A DNA stretch of 9,062 nucleotides from Actinomycetota bacterium (GCA_005801025.1 SYDZ01000221.1:1-9062); one strand, 5' to 3'; counted from the first letter of the stretch, positions 1 to 7,326 are shown. Translations and numbers: made by a program. The notes: generated by a model not told the origin, from the sequence alone.

Positions 1-532
1 AATGGTTGTCGAAGGCATTTACACAACCATTCCCGCCGACTTAGCAATCTTGAAGCATCCTGATTTTGCAGCAATGAAGCATTCAACTAAGTGGGTTGAA
101 GAGGTTCTTGATCTCTCGGGAATCGGAGTGACAGCAGCGCCCACTCAAGAGGGCGATGACGCTGAACCTCTCGTGCGCCGCAACACCACTGTTGAAATTA
201 ACGGCAAGCGTTTTGAGGTAGCGATGTGGGTCCCCGAGCAAACAGCGGTCATCGCCTCGGGTTCAGCAAAAGCCAAGAAGCCAACTCGCTCATCAAGTGG
301 CGCTGGTGTCGGCGGCGGTTCGGGTCAAGTCGCCGCTCCGATGCAGGGAACCATCGTCAAGTTGATGGTTGAAGTTGGTCAAGTGGTCGAAGTTGGTCAA
401 GCCGTGTGCGTGCTCGAGGCCATGAAAATGGAGAACCAGATTTTGGCCGAGAAAGCAGGAAAGGTCACGGAGATTAAAGTCGCCGCTGGCCAGACAGTGG
501 GCTCAGGCGACGTCATCATCGTTATTGCCTGA
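1..532 (+). CDS. Acyl-CoA carboxylase alpha subunit, C-terminal part with biotinyl domain (5' truncated)
   Basis: This is the end of a biotin-dependent acetyl-/propionyl-CoA carboxylase alpha chain, the subunit that carboxylates its own biotin and hands the CO2 to a beta-subunit carboxyltransferase. About 176 residues are visible. The first ~38 (VEGIYTTIPADLAIL, then HSTKWVEE) match the end of the biotin carboxylase domain. A short beta segment (VEINGKRFEVAMW, ~64-76) and a Ser/Gly/Ala-rich linker (~86-108) follow. The biotinyl domain fills ~109-176, with EAMKMEN at 139-145 and Lys142 as the expected biotinylation site. The reading frame is open to the left edge, so the Met at base 2 is not a credible start. 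Usual length is about 580-670 residues, so most of the gene is outside. It stops 17 bases before the convergent oxidoreductase. Which acyl-CoA it uses cannot be told from this end. Confidence 0.93.
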   Translation, partial: MVVEGIYTTIPADLAILKHPDFAAMKHSTKWVEEVLDLSGIGVTAAPTQEGDDAEPLVRRNTTVEINGKRFEVAMWVPEQTAVIASGSAKAKKPTRSSSGAGVGGGSGQVAAPMQGTIVKLMVEVGQVVEVGQAVCVLEAMKMENQILAEKAGKVTEIKVAAGQTVGSGDVIIVIA

Positions 533-549
533 TTACGTCACTCAAGCAA

Positions 550-1590
550 TCAGCCGTACACAAGTTCGGCCATCGTGCGCAATGTCTCCACTGATCCGCC
601 GACCACCAATGTCGTGACTTTGCTCTCGCGCCAAGCGGCGAGATCGTCTCTAATTTTGGCGGTTGACCCAACCAAACATATCTCGTCAATCATTTTGTTG
701 GGGACTGAAGCGACGGCTTCGGCTTGCTTGCCGTGGAGAAACAAATCCTGGATTTTGTCAACATCTTGGTGATAGCCAAGTCGCCGAAATACGTCGGCGT
801 GAAAGTTCATCTCTTGTGCGCCCATGCCGCCTACGTAGAGAGCGATCGTTGGACGCAGTCGGTCATAGGCCACCTCAAGATCGTCACCAATTGAAACATT
901 GGCCATCGCCAAAATTTCAAAGTTGTCTGCTGTACGACGCGCATTAGGACGCGAAAAACCTTCATTGAGGTGCTTGCTATACATTTCTTCATGTCGCGGC
1001 GCATAAAAAATTGGATACCAACCATCGGCGATCTCGGCGGCCAATGCGACATTTTTTGGACCTTCAGCGCCGATAAATATCGGCATGTCGGGACGAATGG
1101 GGTGGGTCATGACATTGAGTGCCTTACCGAGACCCAAACCATCTTGGGCCGGAATTGGATACTCAGGACCCGCATTCGTCAAACGTTCTTCACGAGCGAT
1201 GATCTTGCGAATAATCTCCACATATTCCCGAGTACGCGCTAAAGGCTTATTGAATCGTTGCCCGTACCAACCTTCAACGACTTGGGGGCCGCTCACTCCG
1301 AGACCCAAACAAAAGCGACCCCCTGAAAGATGATCCATGGTGATCGCTGCCATAGCCGTGGCTGTTGGAGTGCGAGCAGATAGTTGCACGATGTTCGTCG
1401 CTAAGCGGAGTTTGGTCGTCGCAGCGCCCCACCACGCAAGAGGCGAAATAGCGTCGCTCCCCCATGATTCGGCAGTAAACACAGTGTCGTAACCCAAACC
1501 CTCAATGATTCGCAAAGTCTCGGGCACTCCGACAGGCATTGAACGGCCCCAGTATCCAATGTGCCAGCCAAGTTTCAAATCGTGTGTCAT
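550..1590 (-). CDS. LLM-class F420-dependent oxidoreductase, Rv3520c-like family
   Basis: A 346-residue TIM-barrel enzyme of the luciferase-like monooxygenase superfamily, of the group that uses coenzyme F420 instead of flavin. Recognisable features are the N-terminal strand KLGWHIGYWG (6-15), TAESWGSDAISPLAWWG (39-55), QLSARTPTATAMAAITMDHL (69-88), the loop GLGVSGPQVVEGWYGQRF (96-113) and GAEGPKNVALAAEIADGW (174-191). This pattern and the length agree with the mycobacterial Rv3520c family (from memory, about 347 residues), which lies among sterol-catabolism genes. The substrate is unknown. I chose the ATG at 1590 because homologous sequence begins there. The frame is open to a TTG at 1653, but that extension looks non-homologous and would consume most of the divergent intergenic region. 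No clear Shine-Dalgarno sequence precedes 1590, so a leaderless message is possible. The gene is divergent from the acyl-CoA dehydrogenase unit and could share its regulation. Confidence 0.9.
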   Translation of the reverse strand: MTHDLKLGWHIGYWGRSMPVGVPETLRIIEGLGYDTVFTAESWGSDAISPLAWWGAATTKLRLATNIVQLSARTPTATAMAAITMDHLSGGRFCLGLGVSGPQVVEGWYGQRFNKPLARTREYVEIIRKIIAREERLTNAGPEYPIPAQDGLGLGKALNVMTHPIRPDMPIFIGAEGPKNVALAAEIADGWYPIFYAPRHEEMYSKHLNEGFSRPNARRTADNFEILAMANVSIGDDLEVAYDRLRPTIALYVGGMGAQEMNFHADVFRRLGYHQDVDKIQDLFLHGKQAEAVASVPNKMIDEICLVGSTAKIRDDLAAWRESKVTTLVVGGSVETLRTMAELVYG

Positions 1591-1674
1591 ATATTTTAGC
1601 GTAGTTCGCAGAGATATTTTGGCGTGACTTCTGCTAGAAACTGCAAGGCGCAATTTTGTATTTCAGGGAGAAAT
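1591..1674. promoter_or_regulatory. Divergent intergenic region, likely promoter region for both flanking units
   Basis: These 84 bases separate two divergent starts (ATG at 1590 on minus, ATG at 1675 on plus), so promoters for both should lie here. The stretch is AT-richer than its surroundings near both ends. I could not find a convincing -35/-10 pair for either strand by eye. It contains one CTAG (1634-1637) and a short inverted repeat around the ribosome binding site at 1660-1674. I saw no good match to the palindromic KstR or KstR2 operators of sterol regulons as I remember them. The call rests on gene arrangement more than on motifs. Confidence 0.55.
1665..1670 (+). promoter_or_regulatory. 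Ribosome binding site AGGGAG fixing the start at 1675
   Basis: AGGGAG lies 4 bases upstream of the ATG at 1675 and decides that start over an in-frame upstream ATG/GTG-type codon at 1624, which would add 17 residues unlike any acyl-CoA dehydrogenase N-terminus. It sits in the loop of a short inverted repeat (ATTTC at 1660-1664, GAAAT at 1670-1674). Confidence 0.75.
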
Positions 1675-2850
1675 ATGGACATCGGATATACCGAAGAACA
1701 GCAAGCAATGCGGACTGAACTGCGCGCTTACTATGAAAAACTGCTTGATGAGCAGACCGTTAAAGAACTCAGCGGTAGTCACGGCATCGGGGAGGCTCCA
1801 CGACGTGTGTGGAAACAGATGTGTGCTGATGGTTGGGCCGGAGTCGGCTGGCCAAAAGCTTTCGGTGGACAAGGTCGTAGCGCTATCGAACAATTCATCT
1901 TTTTTGATGAATCAATGCGCGCTGGGGCTCCAGTCCCGATGCTCAGTTTGAACACGGTCGGACCAACACTGATGAACTTTGGTAGCGATCAACAAAAAGA
2001 GTTTTTCCTACCAAAGATTTTAAAAGGTGACTTGCACTTCTGTATCGGTTACAGCGAACCTGGCGCTGGCACCGACTTGGCTTCGTTACAAACGCGCGCC
2101 GTGCGAGATGGTGATGTCTATGTCGTCACTGGGCAAAAGATGTGGACTTCTCTATCAAGTGACGCCGACTATTGCTGGCTTGCTGTGCGCACTGATCCCG
2201 ACGCTGCTAAGCACAAGGGCATCAGCATCCTCATCATGCCAATGAACTCTCCTGGCATCACCTTGCAGAAACTCAATCTCATCGGCGAGCATGACATCAA
2301 TGCAATGTTCCTTGATGAGGTACGGATTCCAATCGAAAACTGTGTCGGCGGAGAGAACAAAGGCTGGACCTTGATTACCAACCAACTCAACCACGAACGC
2401 GTGACATTGTGCTCAACGGGTGTGATTGATCGAGCTCTCGCCGACACATTGGAATACGCCAAGACAACTCTTCTACCCGACGGTCGTCGAGTTGCCGATC
2501 AAGAGTGGGTTCAGATGAACCTGGCTCGCGTGTACGCCAAACTTGATGTCTTGCGCCTCATGAACTGGCAGTCCGCTTGGGAAGCCACCCAAGGCAAACT
2601 TGATATTGGGCATTGTTCATCCATCAAGGTGTATGGCACCGAGTTTTACCTCGAAGCATTCCGCTTGCTCTTTGAAATTCTCGGACCAGTTGGCTACCTC
2701 ACTCAAGGAACTCCCGGCGCAGTCGTCCGAGCACGACTCGAAAGCATGTACCGCGGCATGCTCATCCTCACCTTCGGTGGCGGAACAAATGAAATGCAAC
2801 GCGACCTCATCACCATGTTCTCTTTAGGATTCCCAAGGGCGGCCCGATAG
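1675..2850 (+). CDS. Acyl-CoA dehydrogenase, large (FAD-binding) subunit of a paired dehydrogenase
   Basis: A 391-residue FadE-type flavoenzyme that would introduce a trans alpha,beta double bond into an acyl-CoA. The N-terminal helical domain (~1-120) starts DIGYTEEQQAMR. The classical signature is YSEPGAGTDLASLQTRA at 126-142, followed by GQKMWTS (153-159). The conserved Asn-His-Glu-Arg at 239-242 makes Glu241 a candidate catalytic base, by analogy with FadE26/FadE29-type subunits. FGGGTNEMQRDL at 367-378 is the C-terminal FAD-contact segment. Length, signatures and the immediately following short partner fit the alpha subunit of actinobacterial alpha2beta2 dehydrogenases such as FadE28-FadE29 or FadE26-FadE27 of mycobacterial sterol side-chain oxidation. 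Substrate identity is inference only. Its TAG stop overlaps the GTG start of the next gene, which implies coupled translation. A stand-alone homotetrameric enzyme is less likely given the partner. Confidence 0.92.
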   Translation: MDIGYTEEQQAMRTELRAYYEKLLDEQTVKELSGSHGIGEAPRRVWKQMCADGWAGVGWPKAFGGQGRSAIEQFIFFDESMRAGAPVPMLSLNTVGPTLMNFGSDQQKEFFLPKILKGDLHFCIGYSEPGAGTDLASLQTRAVRDGDVYVVTGQKMWTSLSSDADYCWLAVRTDPDAAKHKGISILIMPMNSPGITLQKLNLIGEHDINAMFLDEVRIPIENCVGGENKGWTLITNQLNHERVTLCSTGVIDRALADTLEYAKTTLLPDGRRVADQEWVQMNLARVYAKLDVLRLMNWQSAWEATQGKLDIGHCSSIKVYGTEFYLEAFRLLFEILGPVGYLTQGTPGAVVRARLESMYRGMLILTFGGGTNEMQRDLITMFSLGFPRAAR

Positions 2851-3899
2851 TGGATTTCTCACTCACCTCCGACCAAGACGAACTGCGCTCATTAGCCCGT
2901 CAAATTTTGACCGACGTTTGTACACCCGAACACCTCAAACAGATTTCGGCTTCCGGCAGTGCTACCGATCTCGCCTTATGGCGAACACTCGGCGATGCAG
3001 GCTTAGTTGGTATCGGCTTACCGGAATCTGTGGGCGGTGCAGGTCTCGGCATCATTGAGGTCTCTGTCGTCCTTGAAGAGATTGGCCGAGTGGCAGCTCC
3101 TGTTCCCGCCTTCGCCGTGATGGGTCTCGCTGCCAATGCCCTGATTGCCTACCCCGACCTACTTGATGGTGTGGCTAACGGTGAAGTCATCGTCACCGCA
3201 GCAATTCATGAGCCAGTCGGTGATGCTTTTCATCCTGCCACCAAAGTTGTTGACGGGAAAATCACGGGGACCAAGGTGTGCGTGCCCCACGGCCTGCTTG
3301 CCAAGCGCTTCGTTGTGACGGCGGCTGATGGGTTGTATTGCGTCGATGCATCAGATCCAAATGTGACGATCACACGTCAAGACACAACATCGGGAGTCCC
3401 CGATGCTCTTGTTCAATTCAACGGCGCAACGGCAAAATGCTTAGGCACTTCTGCAGCCGTTCACGATCTCATCAATCGCGGAATTTCTGCTGCATGCTTA
3501 TTGACTTCGGGGGCCTGCCAATCGGCGTTGGCGTTGATGGCCGAGTACACCAAGGGTCGCTTCCAATTTGAAAAAGCAATCGCATCCTTTCAGGCTGTGA
3601 GCCAGCGCGCTGGCGATGCGTACATTGATACGGAGGGTGTGCGTTTGACGGCCTGGCATGCAGCATGGCGCATCAGCGAAGGTCTTGATGCTGATGCGGC
3701 GTTACTCTCAGCCAAGTTCTGGGCTGCCGAAGGTGGGTGGCGCATCATGCATGGCGCTCATCATGTACACGGTGGCGTCGGTGTGGATCGCGATTATCCG
3801 CTCCATCGTTATTTCTTACTCCACAAGCAGTTGGAACTGCAGTTGGGTTCAACCCAGCCAAGTTTGGCCCGCTTGGGCAACATACTCGTGAACTCTTGA
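2850..3899 (+). CDS. Acyl-CoA dehydrogenase, small subunit of the pair
   Basis: A 349-residue acyl-CoA dehydrogenase-fold protein, shorter and more divergent than its upstream partner. The N-terminal domain is clear (DFSLTSDQDELRSLARQIL; GIGLPESVGGAGLGIIEV at 54-71). The C-terminal helical domain carries GRFQFEKAIASFQAVSQRAG (236-255) and HHVHGGVGVDRDYPLHRYF (304-322). It lacks the GAGTDLAS-type signature, and the middle beta domain (~112-200) is weakly conserved. No GGTNE segment is visible at its end. This is the pattern of the beta subunits (FadE27/FadE28-like) that complete the FAD and substrate site of the partner and may have lost an independent active site. Translation starts at a GTG whose G is the last base of the upstream TAG, and AAGGG at 2835-2839 may assist. 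The DUF2889 gene follows after 7 bases. Confidence 0.9.
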   Translation: MDFSLTSDQDELRSLARQILTDVCTPEHLKQISASGSATDLALWRTLGDAGLVGIGLPESVGGAGLGIIEVSVVLEEIGRVAAPVPAFAVMGLAANALIAYPDLLDGVANGEVIVTAAIHEPVGDAFHPATKVVDGKITGTKVCVPHGLLAKRFVVTAADGLYCVDASDPNVTITRQDTTSGVPDALVQFNGATAKCLGTSAAVHDLINRGISAACLLTSGACQSALALMAEYTKGRFQFEKAIASFQAVSQRAGDAYIDTEGVRLTAWHAAWRISEGLDADAALLSAKFWAAEGGWRIMHGAHHVHGGVGVDRDYPLHRYFLLHKQLELQLGSTQPSLARLGNILVNS

Positions 3900-3902
3900 G
3901 GA
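3898..3902 (+). promoter_or_regulatory. Ribosome binding site GAGGA for the GTG start at 3907
   Basis: GAGGA begins inside the TGA stop of the upstream dehydrogenase gene and lies 4 bases before the GTG at 3907. It supports this non-ATG start and suggests the three plus-strand genes share one message. Confidence 0.65.
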
Positions 3903-3906
3903 AAAA

Positions 3907-4587
3907 GTGACTCAACCCTCTCCGAATCCCCATCCAATTCTTCCCGACAATCCTGACCTAGTTCCCATTCACACTCGCAACTACGAAGTTCGCGCTTTCA
4001 AGGTCAACGATGGAGAACTTTTGTTGTGGGGAGCGGTACGCGATGACAAGCCTGCTGGCATGTATGTCCATGGAGACCTAGAACCACTCACGATCCATCA
4101 CATGGTGGTGCAACTACGCGTCTCGTATCCAATGATGGAAATACTTGAGGCAACAGCGGAACTCAAAGAGTTCCCCCACAAAGAGTGTCCCGGCATCGCT
4201 ATCAAGTACCGAGAACTTGTCGGCCTATCTATTGCTCGCGGTTTCACTCATAAGGTTCGCGAGTTGTTCGGTGGACCACGTGGATGCACCCACACGACTG
4301 CTCTGTTACAAGCAATGGGACCAGTAGCGATTCAATGTGGTTGGAGTATGCGCGTCATCAAGATGACCGAGCGGGACTCGCACAGCGCACCCGAACCTGA
4401 GTTTTCTCCCCAAGCGCGTGAAGCCGCATTTACGTCAAACCTCAATACCTGCCACATCTGGGATGAAAATGGTGAACAGGTTCGAACCATTCGTTCTGGG
4501 GGCGATATTGGTGCACCATTATCGGTGACGCGCCGTTTGGAAAAGTTAGGACGCGATGCCGGCGAATGGGGTCGCATCCGCGGCTAG
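3907..4587 (+). CDS. DUF2889 family protein
   Basis: A 226-residue soluble protein that I place in the DUF2889 family, whose biochemical role is not established to my knowledge. The supporting blocks are GLSIARGFTHKVRELFGG (106-123) running into PRGCTHTTALL (124-134), and TCHIWDENGE (181-190), the Cys-His-x-x-x-x-x-x-Gly type block near the end. There is no signal peptide or membrane helix. The N-terminus is Pro/Asn-rich (first ~20 residues) and probably disordered. Conserved Cys127, His129, Cys182 and His183 could form a metal or catalytic site, but that is inference. It is the last gene of the plus-strand unit and directly follows the acyl-CoA dehydrogenase pair, so a role with acyl-CoA intermediates (hydration, thioester or lyase chemistry, or a scaffold) is a hypothesis. 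Its stop shares the palindrome CTAG with that of the convergent ligase gene. Confidence 0.82.
   Translation: MTQPSPNPHPILPDNPDLVPIHTRNYEVRAFKVNDGELLLWGAVRDDKPAGMYVHGDLEPLTIHHMVVQLRVSYPMMEILEATAELKEFPHKECPGIAIKYRELVGLSIARGFTHKVRELFGGPRGCTHTTALLQAMGPVAIQCGWSMRVIKMTERDSHSAPEPEFSPQAREAAFTSNLNTCHIWDENGEQVRTIRSGGDIGAPLSVTRRLEKLGRDAGEWGRIRG
4584..4587. other. Overlapping convergent stop codons sharing the palindrome CTAG
   Basis: Bases 4585-4587 are the TAG stop of the plus-strand DUF2889 gene. Bases 4586-4584 read on the minus strand are the TAG stop of the acyl-CoA synthetase gene. The two genes therefore overlap tail to tail by 4 bases. I see no room for, and no sign of, an intrinsic terminator between the two units here. 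Confidence 0.95.
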
Positions 4588-6173
4588 GCGAGCAAACGCA
4601 GAGCAGTGACTTTGGCCCACTGATAGTCGGCTTTACCGACAGGTGTGCGCTCAATCATCGGCACGAAAAACATGACTTTCGGACTCTTGTAATCGGCAAC
4701 GAGAGTCCGAGAAAATATCACGATCTCTTCCATACTTGGTGCCATGTCCGAACGCAGTTGCACTAATGCCGTGACCTGTTCGCCCCAGCGTTCATTGGGC
4801 GTGCCAATGACCACGGCATCAAATACGGCTGGATGTTGCTTGAGCGCCGCTTCAACTTCTTCGGGGTAAATCTTTTCTCCACCCGAGTTGATGCACACCG
4901 AACCGCGACCCAAAAGCGAAATCTGCCCATCCTCTTCAATCTGCGCGAAGTCGCCGGGCATCACCCAACGTCGTCCGGCAAAAGTCGGAAAAGTCGCCGC
5001 TGTTTTTTCAGCGTCCTTGTAGTAGCCAAGTGGAATAAAACCGCTGCGCGCTAATTTGCCGACCTCTCCTACACCGCAGATCTGACCATCTTCACTGAGC
5101 ACCGTCGTCTCGTCATTCATCCTAAATTTTGGCGAACTCATCGCCGAACCATCGTCGGTACGCGAACCAGTTGCCCCAGTTTCAGATGCACCAAAGTTAT
5201 CTAAAATTGAGACATTGGGTAAGGCCGCGCGAATTTGCTCGCGCACGCCAGATGACAATGGCGCACCTCCGTTACCAATGGCGAAGAACATTGACAAATC
5301 TAGATCTGGTCGTGGTTCAACAAGAAGAGCCTCGGCAAGCGGGCGTGCCATGGCATCGCCGATCGTGGACACAGAATTGACGGCACCGTCGGCCACTAAT
5401 TGCCATACATCCAAAGCTTCAAAACGTGGTTTCGTGTACAGCACAAAACAACCACCAGAAGTAATCGCATTTCCCATGATCCATTGACCGCCACCATGCA
5501 TCATCGGTCCTATGGACATCATCCGCGGGTGAAAACTTGCTGCGACGGCTTCCTCGGCAAGTTGCTCAACATTCTCAATCGGCCGGTTAGCACGAGCCGA
5601 GTTCATTGCTCCAAGGACGATGTCTTCGTGACGCCACAGCACACCCTTGGGCATACCCGTCGTCCCCCCGGTGTAGAGAATGTACAGATCGTCTTCCGAT
5701 CGCCCAGGAAAGTCGCGATCCGCAGAAGCAGCAGCCAATACCGATTCATACTCATCGCCAATTACTAATAAGTTGCGAAGATTTGGCAAAGCATCGCGCA
5801 CATCATTAATCGCATCTACATACTCAGGCGCCGTAATCACGGCTACGCAATCGGCGTTGTCGTAAAGATAGCGCAATTCTGCAGCGACATAGCGATAGTT
5901 CACATTCACTGCTACGGCACTGATTTTGGCACAGGCATAAAATGCTTCCACCCATTGATGACAATTCTGAGCGTGCACTCCAACATGCTCACCATTCTTA
6001 ATCCCGATAGACAAGAGATGATTCGCTAGTCGCGTCACTCGTTCATCAAGTTCGCTATAAGTGAAGCGAACATCGTTGGTGATCAATGCCATCTCATTGG
6101 GTATGGCGTCAGCAATGACTTCAAGCACATCACCGAGTTGGATTGAGCGAGGATAAACCCTGTGCGCCATCAT
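4584..6173 (-). CDS. Acyl-CoA synthetase, FadD-type AMP-binding ligase
   Basis: A 529-residue ANL-superfamily enzyme that activates a carboxylic acid through an acyl-AMP to its CoA thioester. The ATP-binding loop is YTGGTTGMPKGVLWRHEDI (167-185), the block PMMHGGGQW lies at 223-231, NFGASETGA at 327-335, the hinge region PGDFAQIEEDGQISLLGRGS at 406-425, INSGGEKIYPEEVE at 428-441, and PVGKADYQWAK at 511-521 with Lys514 as the expected adenylation lysine. The GGTTGMPKGV(M/L)WR and MMHGGGQW pattern resembles mycobacterial FadD19-type enzymes that act on sterol side chains, but the acid used here is unknown. It starts at ATGATG. The first ATG (6173) overlaps the upstream stop by 4 bases and the second (6170) by 1, so either gives coupled translation and 529 or 528 residues. 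It is the last gene of the minus-strand unit and all core motifs are intact. Confidence 0.93.
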   Translation of the reverse strand: MMAHRVYPRSIQLGDVLEVIADAIPNEMALITNDVRFTYSELDERVTRLANHLLSIGIKNGEHVGVHAQNCHQWVEAFYACAKISAVAVNVNYRYVAAELRYLYDNADCVAVITAPEYVDAINDVRDALPNLRNLLVIGDEYESVLAAASADRDFPGRSEDDLYILYTGGTTGMPKGVLWRHEDIVLGAMNSARANRPIENVEQLAEEAVAASFHPRMMSIGPMMHGGGQWIMGNAITSGGCFVLYTKPRFEALDVWQLVADGAVNSVSTIGDAMARPLAEALLVEPRPDLDLSMFFAIGNGGAPLSSGVREQIRAALPNVSILDNFGASETGATGSRTDDGSAMSSPKFRMNDETTVLSEDGQICGVGEVGKLARSGFIPLGYYKDAEKTAATFPTFAGRRWVMPGDFAQIEEDGQISLLGRGSVCINSGGEKIYPEEVEAALKQHPAVFDAVVIGTPNERWGEQVTALVQLRSDMAPSMEEIVIFSRTLVADYKSPKVMFFVPMIERTPVGKADYQWAKVTALRLLA

Positions 6174-7291
6174 TCACCGACGAAACCATCGAGCATGTCT
6201 TTGAAGCCATACTTTTCGTGCGGTCCGATGGCCATATTTTCATAGAGTCCGTAACCTTCGTGACGCCGACCATCACGATCGGTGTAAGCAAACTTCGCCG
6301 AGTTATCGACAATGCCGAACAAACGCATCGCTCCCTCAGGAGTCGTGGTGTCGAGATGAAAATTCTCCACCTTCAGTGGTCCCTGCCACATGCCGTGTCT
6401 CCAATCAGCGTCATAGCCGTAACCAGTTCCGATGCCAATATGCACCGGCAACAACGGTTTGATGTCAAGAGTTGTCACGTGACCATCTTCAGCCACGACG
6501 CGAATGACTCCGCCAGTCGAGAAACGCGAACCTTGGCGATATTCAAGATCATGCTCAGGGCGACCCAAATGTTCAATGCGGCCATCTGGCCAAATGCGCG
6601 TGGCTTCTTCCATGACACGACTGCCATCGGGATTCTCTTGCATGATGATCATCAACGAATGATCCTCAAAACGAATCGGCGTATAAATCCAAAACCAACT
6701 GAAGGGATTGCTCACACGAATTCCCGCAGGTTCACTCTCCCCGATTGGTCGCACACCCCACGAGCGGTCGCGAGTCCCCCACCAAGTTTTTGAGTCGACC
6801 GCAAATGTCTTGCCGCCAGCGGTCAGGGTTCCATCCCAACCACCAGTTTGCGCCAAGCGACAGGTATCAAAAATCACTCGCCCGTTTTCGCGAATGTAAT
6901 GTCGTGGCTCCTCAAAAGCGGGCATAGCGCCGGTCCATGTTGCGTCAAGGGTGATACCCCATTCGTTATCGGTGCAACGCACACGCAGTTTCTTAAGTGG
7001 CTCAATCACTTCGATGCTGAGCGGCCCAACCCCTGGGTTCATTCGATCAGCAGCGTCAAGAGAACCTGATGCCCGCACCACACGCTGTTGACCCTCGTGG
7101 AACACCAAAAGATAAGCGTCAATAACTCCTAAGTTTGGATACACGCCCAAACCACAGACGAACATTACCGTTCCATCGTGATTGAATCCGTTGAAGTAGT
7201 AGCGATCATAAAAATTTCGATCGCTCGTAGCGACATGACGCATTGGCTCTGATGTCTGATGAATAGGGAAATCATCTAAATTTGACAACAT
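6170..7291 (-). CDS. Conserved protein resembling the AttH/CrtC calycin group (function unknown)
   Basis: A 373-residue protein with no signal peptide or membrane helix, rich in predicted beta strands and aromatic residues. The strongest block is TWWGTRDRSWGVRPIG (169-184), followed by FSWFWIYTPIRF (197-208). Later segments include IWPDGRIEHLG (233-243) and LRVRCTDNEWGITLDATWTG earlier (102-121). The Asp-x-x-Trp-Gly block followed by aromatic strands recalls the AttH/hydroxyneurosporene hydratase-like (CrtC) calycin fold, and similar proteins are common as unnamed genes in actinobacterial catabolic loci. I infer the fold from pattern only. A hydratase or other lipophilic-ligand role would be a guess. 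The ATG at 7291 has an excellent ribosome binding site. The gene sits 35 bases after the F420 oxidoreductase gene, and its TGA overlaps the ligase start by 4 bases. Confidence 0.7.
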   Translation of the reverse strand: MLSNLDDFPIHQTSEPMRHVATSDRNFYDRYYFNGFNHDGTVMFVCGLGVYPNLGVIDAYLLVFHEGQQRVVRASGSLDAADRMNPGVGPLSIEVIEPLKKLRVRCTDNEWGITLDATWTGAMPAFEEPRHYIRENGRVIFDTCRLAQTGGWDGTLTAGGKTFAVDSKTWWGTRDRSWGVRPIGESEPAGIRVSNPFSWFWIYTPIRFEDHSLMIIMQENPDGSRVMEEATRIWPDGRIEHLGRPEHDLEYRQGSRFSTGGVIRVVAEDGHVTTLDIKPLLPVHIGIGTGYGYDADWRHGMWQGPLKVENFHLDTTTPEGAMRLFGIVDNSAKFAYTDRDGRRHEGYGLYENMAIGPHEKYGFKDMLDGFVGE

Positions 7292-7297
7292 TGTTCT

Positions 7298-7302
7298 CTC
7301 CT
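7298..7302 (-). promoter_or_regulatory. Ribosome binding site AGGAG for the start at 7291
   Basis: On the minus strand AGGAG ends 6 bases before the ATG at 7291, near-ideal spacing. It is the strongest Shine-Dalgarno sequence in the window and implies robust, independent initiation of this gene within the operon. The same 35-base gap (7292-7326) holds a CTAG and a nearby CTATAG. Confidence 0.8.
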
Positions 7303-7326
7303 ATAGTTTCTAGTGACAGGGGTAAA

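Noticed and set aside
371..401. Direct repeat of GAAGTTGGTCAAG spaced 18 bases apart
   Set aside because: It encodes the EVGQ-x-x-EVGQ segment of the biotinyl domain, a common Val/Gly turn pattern in that fold, so a separate repeat element is not needed.
530..552. Inverted repeat TGATT/AATCA spanning both convergent stop codons
   Set aside because: The stem has only five pairs, is A-T rich, has a 13-base loop and no T-run. Part of the symmetry is forced by the two TGA stops facing each other, so it is not supported as a terminator.
1591..1653. TTG start at 1653 for the first F420 oxidoreductase
   Set aside because: The extra 21 residues look non-homologous and basic/Ser-rich, and the extension would cover most of the divergent promoter region.
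1624..1674. Upstream start for the large acyl-CoA dehydrogenase at 1624
   Set aside because: It would add 17 residues unlike the family and bypass the AGGGAG site in front of the ATG at 1675.
1591..1674. Possible KstR or KstR2 operator, expected if this were a mycobacterial-type sterol regulon
   Set aside because: No palindrome matching the operator patterns I remember is present in the divergent region, so sterol regulation is not supported by sequence here.
5400..5768. Open frame of 122 codons on the plus strand
   Set aside because: It is antisense to the ATP-binding region of the ligase, with no protein-like features.
6143..6793. Open frame of 216 codons on the plus strand
   Set aside because: It lies antisense to the AttH/CrtC-like gene and the ligase start, has no recognisable domain and no ribosome binding site. 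The minus-strand genes have clear motifs.
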